Below, piece after piece: positions 22,395 through 32,111 of a DNA stretch of 64,000 bases. This DNA is from Bidens hawaiensis (lineage: Eukaryota > Streptophyta > Magnoliopsida > Asterales > Asteraceae): positions 1 to 64,000 of the forward strand of contig JAIQDT010011257.1 of assembly GCA_021521415.1 (NCBI GenBank), given 5' to 3'. Below the pieces are notes generated by a model that ran no database searches, was not told the origin of the DNA, and was given only the letters and a program-made list of their open reading frames with translations. How positions within the stretch are numbered: the first letter of the stretch is position 1; every line of letters begins with the position of its first letter. The position numbers and the translations under genes are program-made.

Positions 22395-22551
22395 TCATAT
22401 ATTACTAGAGTTTGGTCCCTTCTGTCTCAGATATTATTAGGGTCCGGTCCCCTCTGTATCAAATATTATTAGGGTCTGGTTTCAGATATTACTAGGGTCT
22501 GGTCCATACTGTCTCAGATATTATTAGGGCCTGGTCCCTCCTTGTCTATAC
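22395..22551 (-). repeat. 31-33-bp minisatellite in LTR1
   Basis: About five diverged units with the core TATTATTAGGGTCYGGTCC sit at the U5 end of the LTR. The minus-strand core GGACC-AGACCCTAATAATAT matches the arrays at 42165-42405 and 52995-53215 in related LTRs. Confidence 0.8.
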
Positions 22552-22632
22552 AATCTGACATACTTTTCTATACATACACATTCATACATGGTTTCCTTTA
22601 CATACTACACATTACCTTCCTTGACAATACAT

Positions 22633-22652
22633 GCAATATCCGAAGATCGTTC
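22633..22652 (-). promoter_or_regulatory. Conserved 20-bp LTR motif, copy in LTR1
   Basis: GAACGATCTTCGGATATTGC on the minus strand. Exact copies occur at 40481-40500, 40537-40556, 42009-42028 and 52856-52875 in related LTRs that are otherwise much diverged. It is a candidate functional site; its role is unknown. Confidence 0.6.
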
Positions 22653-22753
22653 ACGTACCGAAAAGCATTCATTCATGACATAAATATAACTATCACATCT
22701 ATAATTATGACATACACTTACCACTTAAGGTAAGTGTATTAACATTCACATCA

Positions 22754-24905
22754 AGTATGCACACAACCCTATGACACTGTTGATTGGTAAGTGTATTAAC
22801 ATTCACATCAGTTTCAAAGTGGATATTCAGAAAGCCTATGACACTGTTGATTGGTCGTTCTTGAAGAGGATTTTAAATGGTTTTGGGTTTCATCCTAAAA
22901 TGATCAATTGGATCATGACTTGTGTTACCTCGTCCTCTTTCTCAGTTTCGGTGAACGGCATTCCGCATGGTTTCTTCGTGGGTAAACGTGGATTGCGTCA
23001 AGGGGACCCGTTATCCCCCTATTTATTTACTCTTGTTATGGAGGTTCTCACTCTTATTTTGAAGCGTAGGGTTCGAAATTCTGGGGGTTTTATTTATCAC
23101 CCGAATTGTGAAGACTTGGACATTGTTAATTTATGTTTTGCGGATGATCTCTTCATTTTTCTCCATGCAGATCCGGTGTCAGTTCAAGTTATTATGGGAG
23201 GTTTGGAGGAATTTAAGGATGTGTCGGGTTTGGCTCCTAGTTTACCAAAGAGTACTGCTTTTTTCTGCAATACTCTGAACCATGTCAAACTAGCTATTCT
23301 AAATATCTCCCCTTTTGCTGAAGGTAATTTGCCCGTAAAGTATCTTGGTGTACCGCTGGTTTCTAAAAGTCTTTCTTACAAGGATTGCCGGGTTTTAGTG
23401 GATCGTGTTCGAGGAAGGTTAGCTGATTGGAAAAATAAGAGTTTGTCTTTTGCGGGTAGGCTTCAATTAATTAAATCAGTTATTTCTTCTATGCATATTT
23501 ATTGGGGTATGATGTTCTTACTTCCGGCTAAATTAATCACTGAAATTGATAAACTCATGAGAAGATTCTTATGGTCTAATGGGGATAGTTGTCGGGGAAA
23601 AGCTAAAGTGGCTTGGGAGGCTGTATGCCTTCCTAAATCTGAAGGTGGTCTTGGTATTCGAAGGTTTTCCGAATTTAATGTTGCGCTTTTGTCTGCTCAT
23701 ATATGGAAGTTGCTTAGTAATAAGGAATCTCTTTGGGTCAGATGGATTCATACATATAAACTGCGGGGTGTAAGTTTCTGGGCTGTCCAAAATCGGGGTA
23801 ATATGTCTTGGACTTGGAGAAACCTCTTACATATTCGGCAAATGGTGAGACAATTTTTCTGGTTTCGAATAGGGAACGGTGAATCTACTTATGTCTGGTA
23901 TGATAACTGGTGTGCTATGCGTCCTCTGATTGATATGGTTTCTACTAGATCAATCCATCGGGAGGGTTTTTCGTTATCTGACAAAGTTTCAAATTTGGTT
24001 GAAGAGGGTTTTTGGAGGTGGCCGGTTGAATGGAATTCTATTTTTCATTCAGTGCAGTTTCCTTCAATTCAAAATCATAAAGATGATGAAGTTTGGATCA
24101 AAGATTTGAATGGAAAGTTTGTTCAGTTTTCTGTTAAGGATATTTGGCATGCTTTTCGAACTAAGGATCGCAAGGTCACTTGGTGTAATGTTGTATGGTA
24201 TCCTAACTGTATTCCAAAGCATGCATTTTTATTGTGGCTGATCATTAAGAATCGATTAAAAACTCAGGATAAGGTGAGGTATTGGGAGACCCGAACTGAT
24301 GTCAGCCAGGTATGTCCGTTTTGTGATTCTCAACCCGATTCTCATGATCATCTATTCTTTCGATGCTCGTTTTCGCTTAAAGTCTGGAAAGGTGTTTGTG
24401 ATTTTGCTAAGATTGAGTCCTATTCTGATTTTTGGGGGGATATCTTGGTGAAATACGAGTCTCTTACTTCTTGTAAAGCGGCGGATGTGGTTACTGCTAA
24501 ACTTGTTTTAGCTGCGTGTTGCTACTTGATTTGGCAGGAAAGGAATTTAAGACTATTCAAAAATCAAAAGAGGGATTGCAATCAGATCATTGAAGCGGTA
24601 GTGGGCATTGTCAGATTGAAACTTCTCTCGAGTCGGTTACGTTCGGGCTCAAGGAAGTGGATGGAAGTTTGGAAGCTGCCTAATGCTACGTTGGAAGTCT
24701 AATGTTTATTTGGTTTTCTTGTAGTTTTATGGGCTGTGTTTAGTGTGTTTTGGACTAGCGAGTGGTATGCCTCTCGTCTAGTTTGTGGTTGTGTTTTTTT
24801 GTTGCCGTTTTGATACTCTGTCATTACGCCAGTTTTTAATTTTAATATAGCCTGGGTAACCCCCTTTTACCCAAAAAAAAAAAAAAAAAGTATGCACACA
24901 ACCCT
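22754..24905 (+). mobile_element. 5'-truncated L1-type LINE with 17-bp target duplication
   Basis: The insertion lies in LTR1 between two exact copies of AGTATGCACACAACCCT (22754-22770 and 24889-24905). The 3' end is TTTTACCC followed by about 17 A. Only the RT domain onward remains. The 5' end is a patchwork: 22769-22787 repeats LINE bases found again at 22836-22854, and 22786-22810 repeats target sequence from 22729-22753. Continuous LINE sequence starts at 22811. The body belongs to a related but distinct subfamily from the LINEs at 57024 and 63101, which share the ACCC-poly(A) ending. Confidence 0.93.
22811..24702 (+). pseudogene. LINE ORF2 fragment: reverse transcriptase and zf-RVT
   Basis: About 630 codons are open without a stop. 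The fragment starts inside RT at FKVDIQKAYDT and includes the GLRQGDPLSPYLF block, the FADD catalytic motif (about 23136-23147), the KYLGVPL block, the connection region and the C-terminal zinc-binding domain (about 24130-24420) with CPFC...H...C-type residues. The endonuclease domain and the N-terminal part of RT are missing, so it cannot retrotranspose by itself. The ATG at 22771 belongs to the rearranged 5' junction, not to the LINE. The lack of stops suggests a fairly recent insertion. A 190-bp 3' UTR follows. Confidence 0.9.
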
Positions 24906-25289
24906 GAAAACATAACAAGGAAATCGGGCTAGAAACTCACTTGGACCCTGTTTCTTTCTGAGTTTATCGTAATGCCCCTCTTTAGTTGTGCACGGCTAAC
25001 TGTATAATAATTAAAAGTATCAATTAACAAATTTTAACTATATAACCCTTCTAAGTTAGTGTAACCCCTAGCTACGGGGGTACGGGGGCGGCGCCCCTGG
25101 CGGCGGGGTCTTGGGGCGGCAGTCCCTAGTAGGGTGCAAGGGGCAGAGCCCTTGCCTGAGGTCGAGCTGCCAGGTTAGCTTGGAAAAATTTTATTTCTAT
25201 TAACTATCCTTTACTAAAGAGTTCATCAGAAATTTCTAAGTCTGGAGTATTCTAATCGAATACTCACTCTATAAAAGGGTTACACTTCT

Positions 25290-25800
25290 AAGTTAGTGTA
25301 ACCCTTTTATTCGAATGGACCCTTTTTATTCGAATGGTCCCTTTCATTCGAATGGATCCTTTTTATTCGAATGGTCCCTTTTATTCGAGTGGACCTTTTG
25401 ACGAATGGATCCTTTTTATTCGAATTGTCCCTTTCATTCGAATGGACCTTTTGTTTCGAATGAACCCTCTTTATTCTAATGGCCCCTTTTATTCTAATGG
25501 ACCTTTTGATTCGAATGGATCCTTTTTATTCGAATAGCCCTTTTGATTCGAATGGACCCTTTTATTCGAATGGACCCTTTTTATTCGAATGGTCCCTTTC
25601 ATTCGAATGGATCCTTTTTATTCGAATGGTCCCTTTTATTCGAGTGGACCTTTTGACGAATGGATCCTTTTTATTTGAATGGGCCTTTTGATTCGAATGG
25701 TTCCGACTTAGCCAATTCTGACAGTCCTTTTCGAATAGCCTGCAGCTTCTCCTTCTTTTCTGTTCGAATTCCTTTCATTCGAATACTTTTCATTCGAATG
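25290..25800. repeat. Degenerate ATTCGAATGG tandem array in LTR1
   Basis: More than 20 tandem units of about 18-20 bp follow the pattern TTTATTCGAATGGWCCCTT. Each unit contains the palindrome ATTCGAAT. Several frames are open across it (67 and 70 aa, Phe/Asn/Gly repeats), but these follow from the repeat period and are not genes. Confidence 0.9.
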
Positions 25801-26503
25801 ACGCTGTAGCACATTATTACGATTTTTACTACATATCTTTAACACCCATGTTCATATTTTAGCATTATATCATCTTTTATACATTTTCATACCTTACCCT
25901 TGACCAAGATCTAGCTTACTTATCAATAAAGTTTAAACCTTTATTGATTTCAAACCCGTTAAAGCTAGATCTAGGTTTGTTCATACTCACGAGTTCTTTA
26001 AGTCCATTTTTAACATCAAGTTTACATTTTATGGTATAAAAATGCGCGGTTTACCTTAGTACCAAGTCTTAGGGCAAATCATTCTTATAAAAATGCGACC
26101 TTTATATGTAAAGCACGTACCTTTTCACGTTTTATAGGCTATGGATTAGCTTCGACGTATGCTATGGACTTGTTCTTTCTTGCTAAACTAAAATTCTCTT
26201 AATATCTAAGCTTGGTTCATGAACCTTGAATCACGGACGTAAAGTTTGAGAGTGTTTGTGTGTGTTTTTGAGTGTGTAAGGAAACTTATGGATAAGAATG
26301 AGAGATTTTAGGGTTTTAGGGAGGTTTAAGGAGTATTTATACTCTCTTAAGCTCGTGGACCTAAAGGCCATCACCATCTCTTATTCCATCTTTATTAACC
26401 AAGCCCATACTCTTTTGGGTTATTTAACTGAATTAAATATTATCACACCTTTAAATAAACACAATCCTTTTTATTTACTGTTATCAAAAAGTAGGATGTT
26501 ACA

Positions 26504-26520
26504 AGTCTTCTCTCCTTAAA
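26504..26520 (-). other. Polypurine tract of the minus-strand chromovirus
   Basis: On the minus strand AAGGAGAGAAGA lies directly before the LTR start TGTAACATCC and after the GGGGACGAAAT block that is typical of Tekay-type elements. Confidence 0.7.
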
Positions 26521-26539
26521 GAGATTTCGTCCCCGAAAC

Positions 26540-29500
26540 CTAACTATTACATAAACAATTCAGGGTAAAACTTACGCATCTCTTCTTCAACTTCCCAAGT
26601 GGCATCCTATCCTTTACGATGCTTCCATATCACTTTTACCAACGGGATAACTTTATAACGAAGTTGCTTCTCCTTGAGGTCAACTATCTGTATAGGTTGC
26701 TCGATGTAGTTCAACTGTTCGTCAACCTCAATGTCTACCAATGGCACATGAGACGTGTCATCAGCTAGGCATTTTCTCAAATGAGAAACATGGAAAGTAG
26801 AGTGTATTCCTTCCAACTCCTCGAGTAGATCTAGCCTGTAAGCCACTTCGCCTACACGATCTACAATCTTAAACGATCCAATGTACCTCAGACTTAATTT
26901 TCCTCTCTTTCTGAAACGAATAATACCCTTCCAAGGAGAGACCTTGAGCATCACATTGTCACCAATGCTAAACTGGATCAGTCGTCGCCGCTTAACAGCA
27001 TATGACTTCTGACAATCTTGAGCAGCTTTCATTCTTGCCTTAACCTGATCAAACCTTGAAGAGGTTTCTTGCACAACTTCCAAGCTTCCAATCTCCTTCT
27101 GACCAATCTCTCCCCAACATAAAGGATTTCTACAACATCTACCGTATAGCATCTCAAACGACGGCATACCAATACTCGAATGGTAGATGTTGTTATAAGA
27201 GAATTCTACATGGTGTAGATGATCATCCCAACTTCCTCCAAAATCTAACACACAAGCGCATAGCATATCCTCAAGGGTTTGGATAGCCCTTTCAGACTAC
27301 CCATCTGTTTGAGGATGATACGCCGTGCTGATTTTCAACCTTTATCACATTGTTTCATGGAACTTCTTCCAGAATTTCGAAGTAAAGCGAGTATCTCTAA
27401 CATACACTTATGACAACGGAACTCCATTCTTAGCCACAACTTCCTTTATGAACACATTTTCTAACATCTCTGACGAGATAACCTCTCGTATAGGCAAAAA
27501 GTGAGCACTTTTCGTCAAACGGTCTATCTTTAGCTGTACGTGGTAGCTTAGTTATGAAGTGTATGGTGACGTGTTCCCATTTCCATTCAGGTATCTCCAA
27601 AGGTTGCATCTTCCCATAAGGCTTCTAGTGTTCATCTTTTATTTGCAAACAAGTTAAGCACTTACTAATATAATCTACTACATCATTCTTCATTCCCGGC
27701 CACAAATAGTCTCTCTTCAAGTCTTGATACATCTTAGTTGATCCTGGATGGATTGAATATCTTGACTTATGAGCTTCATCTAAGATTCGACTCCTAAGAT
27801 TTCCATGGCGTGGAATCCACATACGGTCGAACCTAGTCTTAACACCATGAGTGTTTTCCATCAGCTTGTCTTGTTGTCTGACAATTCTTTCCTTCTTCAT
27901 TAACCCTTCATCGGTGAGCACCTCAGACTGCGCCTCGATGATTTCTTCGAAGAGATATGAGTTAATAATCAACTTATACGACTTCATGGTTGCAATGACT
28001 TCTTCATTCTTACATCTTAGTGCGTCGACAACCACATTAGCTTTACCAGGGTAGTACTTGATATCACATTCATAGTCCTTTATCAACTCCAACCATCTTC
28101 TCTGTCTCATATTCAGCCTTTTCTGGTTAAAGAAATATTTCAAACTCTTATGATTGGTGTAGATAGTACACTTAGTACCATATAAGTAGTGTCTCCAAAT
28201 CTTGAGAGCATGCACAACTGCTGCTAGCTCTAAGTCATGCGTCGGGTAGGTACTCTCATGAACTTTCAATTGTCTAGACGTATAAGCTATCACTTTCCTC
28301 ATTGAATTAATACACAGCCTAACCCATGATGTGAAGCATCGGTACAAGCAACCAAATCCTCATCACCATCGGGTAGCGTAAGGATTGGAGCTTGTGTGAG
28401 CCTTTTCTTCAATTCCTAAAAAGCTTCTTCCTGAAACTTACCCCAATTGAATACTACAGACTTTCGGGTTATACCGGTCAACGGTGCGGCTATCTTGGAG
28501 AAGCCTTAGATGAATCTCCTATAATAGCTAGCCAACCCTAAGAAGTTTCGTATATCAGTCGGGTTTTGCGGAGTCTTCCAATTCGTTATAGCCTCAATCT
28601 TAGCTGGTTCCACAGTAATCCCTTCAGGGTTGATTACGTGACCTAAAAACTGCACTTTACACAACCAGGATGCGCATTTTGAAAACTTAGCATACAACTT
28701 CTCTTCCTTTAAAACCTCCATACTTCTCTTAAATGCTTAGCATGGTCAGAATCGCTCTTTCAATAAATCAATATATCATCAATAAAAACGATGACTGACT
28801 TGTCTAACATCGGCCGACATACTCTATTCATCATGTCCATAAATGCTGCAGTAGCTTCGTTAGACCGAATGACATTACGAGGAACTCACAATGTCCATAC
28901 CGTGTTCGAAACGTTGTCTTAGGGATGTCTGCCTCTTTCACCTTCAGCTGATGATAGCCTGATCTAAGGTCTATTCGCGAGAACCAACTCGAACCTTGTA
29001 GTTGATCAAACAAATCATCAATCCGTGGCTACGTATATCTGTTCTCTACAGTAAGCTTGTTCAACTCTCGGTATTCTATACACATTCTCATGCTTCCATC
29101 TTTCTTGTTAACGAACAATACTGGTGCGCCCCATGGGGAAACCCTCGGTCTTATTAAACCTTTGTCGAGAAGTTCTTGCAGTTGGGACATCAATTCTTTC
29201 ATTTCGGACGGCGCCAGACAGTAATGTGCTTTCGCGACGGGTTGGGCTCCTGGTATTAAGTCTGTTTGGAATTCTATCTCACGCTCCGATGGCAACCCTG
29301 GATGGTCCTCAGGGAACACTTCTGGATAGTCGCACACAACAGGAACATCTTTCACTTCCTTTTCCTCGACCGTAGATTTGACAACAGATGCCAGGTAAGC
29401 ACCGCACCCCCGCCTTAACAATCCTTCGGCTTTTATCATCGAAATGACATTAAGCCCTGAACTTTCTTTATCACCATAAACCGTCAGTGTACCACCATCC

Positions 29501-30939
29501 AAGGACCTTCACCTTATCAATCTACTCTTACACACTATCTGAGCCTCAAACTCAGATAGCCAATCCATCCCCAAAACCACGTTGAACCCTTTTAAGATCA
29601 TAACGTACAAGGTAACAGGGAACTCATGTCCCTCTAATTCTATCTTACATTCCTTAACCCTTCTCAATATTCTAACCGAGGTCTCACTCACGGTTTCTAC
29701 TTTAAAAGTTTCAGGTACACGGCAAAATTTCATTTTTGCTAACTTACTGAATGTCGTAGCTACAAAACTTTTATTCGCACCTTAGTCAAATAATACTGAA
29801 GCAGAAATACTGTTTACTAGAAACATATATGTCACAACATCAAGAATCTGCCTGGTCGTGCTTGTTCAACATCTTTATTTCCACTCCCTCCAAATTCACC
29901 ATCAGTACACTCCCTTGCCATATGACCTGTGTTAACGCACTTGTAGAACGCGGGTTTTGTATTGCAATCTGGAGCATAGTGTCCCAGCTTTCTACACCTA
30001 TAGCAGGCATTCGGCCCAAGTCTGCACTCACCACCATGAGTTTTACCACATTTGTAACAGACATCAGTACCTTTTTCCCATTTGCACTCACCACCGTGCA
30101 TCTTACCACAAGTCTTACACGACTTCTTCTCCCACACCTTATGTTTCTTATCTCTAGGGTTCCACAACTGAGTACCAGGTCGCTTAGCAGGAGCGAACTA
30201 TTTCTTTTCCTTTTTATCTTCCACTACCACCACATCGTCCACCATCAGATCATCATAAACCATCTCTGCGAGTCCAACAACAGAGTCGAAAGTAGCAGGT
30301 TTATTAGTCCTGACTAATGTGCGAACGTTCTATGGAAGACCCTGACATAACAATTGATTCTGTTGGCTTTGGTATTAAACATGTCAGGCAGCAACCTAGA
30401 CATGCAGTTGAATACAGTTGTGTACTCGCGGTGTCATTTTGCCAACCTTCAGATTCAGAAACTTCATCCCAGCCTTCTGAACCTCAGCATCAGCGCAGAA
30501 CCTCCTCATAACTAACTCCTTCAGGTCATCCCATTTCATCGCTTTAATCTGCTCTTGAGTCTTCCTCTGCTCCACAGTTTCCCACCAGTACATAGCTTCA
30601 TCTCCGAACGATTGGGTAACATAATCCACTGCTTGGTCAGGACAACACTCGCTTATTCGGATAACCTTGTTCATGGTGGTTATCCATTGGATGGTAGCGG
30701 TTGCGTCCCCCAAACCAGCCAGCTTCCGTGGATTGCAACTTTTGAACGACTTGTAGTTACACCCACCTCGGCCTCTCTTTCTCTCATCAACTTTCACAGA
30801 CCGAACTTCACTCGAATCACCTTCCCTATCATCAGCTTTCTTACCATTATTCTCTGCCCTCTCAGCGATCCTCACATGGCTTCCAGTAGAATTCTCAGGT
30901 TGCAGGTTCTTCGCTGCGGCAACTACAGCTTGGGCAATG
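26540..30939 (-). pseudogene. Chromovirus gag-pol pseudogene, minus-strand copy
   Basis: Open pieces follow one another in gag-pol order: Gag (30396-30875); three Cys-His knuckles (29832-30167, one with a changed Cys); protease (29509-29733), whose DxG motif is spoiled by a stop just upstream; protease-RT linker and RT start (29029-29502); RT palm start (28831-29013); end of RT (28506-28721); RNase H and integrase HHCC (27625-28347); integrase C-terminus (26607-27266) with a partial chromodomain. Frameshifts and stops separate them, so it is non-functional. About 80% protein identity to the plus-strand copy at 32112-36290 is judged by eye. A 3' LTR (21955-26503) follows, but no 5' LTR or primer-binding site is present. 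Confidence 0.9.
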
Positions 30940-32111
30940 GTGGCCTAAACAGCAGGATCGAGTTGATACCCCTCGTTGTTGCTCGGATTATGTCTAGTTA
31001 CACTTCCTTATTCTCTTCGGTTAGTAAATGACTCCACAGAAGGTTCTCGGGTAATGCGTGGCCTACCACGATGTCCCATACGACCTCTTTGACCAACCAC
31101 TTTCCTTGCTCCAGCCATTCATATTCTATAAGGAAACACAAACGTCATCACTCAAGGAACTATTTAGTACAAGGATAGTAAGGCTAACAGGTAATAACAG
31201 TGGCCAGCTGTGATTAGCTGATCACGTCACTTTCCGTGCCTATACATCTCCATTTGTGAGTCCACTTGTGCTAGTTCTACCTTTAACAGTTAGACAATCA
31301 ATCAATTCAAATAATCATATACTCCTATATCTAGCAATTAAGCAAATTTACATACAGATTCTAGAATAACACATGAGTTGCCGCAGCGAAGAACCTGCAA
31401 CCTGAGAATTCTAGAATCTGTATGTAAATTTGCTTAATTGCTAGATATAGGAGTATATGATTATTTCGCCATTTCCCAAACTAAGTAAATGACTTGTAGT
31501 TACACAGCCAGCTTGGGAAATGGCGAAATTTACAAACTACAACCTGTAAATGGGAAATTTACATACATTTCCCAAGCTGTAGTTGCCGCAGCGAAGAACC
31601 TGCAACCTGAGAATTCTACTGGAAGCCATGTGAGGATCGCTGAGAGGGCAGAGAATAATGGTAAGAAAGCTGATGATAGGGAAGGTGATTCGAGTGAAGT
31701 TCGGTCTGTGAAAGTTGATGAGAGAAAGAGAGGCCGAGGTGGGTGTAACTACAAGTCGTTCAAAAGTTGCAATCCACGGAAGCTGGCTGGTTTGGGGGAC
31801 GCAACCGCTACCATCCAATGGATAACCACCATGAACAAGGTTATCCGAATAAGCGAGTGTCGTCCTGACCAAGCAGTGGGTTATGTTACCCAATCGTTCG
31901 GAGATGAAGCTATGTACTGGTGGGAAACTGTGGAGCAGAGGAAGACTCGAGAGCAGATTAAAGCGATGAAATGGGATGACCTGAAGGAGTTAGTTATGAG
32001 GAGGTTCTGCGCTGATGTTGAGGTTCAGAGGGCTGGGATGAAGTTTCTGAATCTGAAGGTTGGCAAAATGACACCGCGAGTACACAACTGAATTCAACCG
32101 CATGTCTAGGT
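30394..32111. repeat. 541-bp inverted duplication of gag
   Basis: The arms are 30394-30934 and 31571-32111, equal in length and inverted, with about seven substitutions seen by eye (roughly 98-99% identical). The spacer is 636 bp. The right arm (gag reading frame open at 31600-32091 on the plus strand) ends abruptly at 32111, where the older plus-strand chromovirus begins with its own, much more diverged, gag. A 37-bp piece of the arm (30887-30923) appears again at 31377-31413 and 31582-31618. Confidence 0.9.
31309..31466. repeat. 59-bp perfect palindromic inverted repeat
   Basis: 31309-31367 and 31408-31466 are exact reverse complements, separated by 40 bases copied from gag. Further short inverted repeats follow: 31509-31522 with 31566-31579 (14 bp), and 31467-31478 with 31514-31525 (12 bp). 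The transcript could form a long hairpin. Confidence 0.93.

Larger units (their letters stand above)
21955..26503 (-). mobile_element. Chromovirus 3' LTR (LTR1), split by a LINE
   Basis: In element orientation it starts TGTAACATCC at 26503 and ends GGGGCCTTACA at 21955. It follows the polypurine tract of the minus-strand gag-pol pseudogene. Without the LINE inserted after 22770 it is about 2.4 kb. It holds a 31-33-bp minisatellite (22395-22551), the conserved 20-bp motif (22633-22652), a GC-rich block with GGGGCGGC-type repeats (25075-25165), a large ATTCGAATGG array (25290-25800) and a TATA-like stretch around 26330-26345. The U3 end resembles the fragment at 54243 more than it resembles LTRs 2 and 3. 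Confidence 0.8.

Noticed and set aside
25334..25691. Two plus-strand frames rich in Phe, Asn, Gly and Pro (67 and 70 aa)
   Set aside because: They arise from the ATTCGAATGG tandem array and are open in several frames; no gene context.
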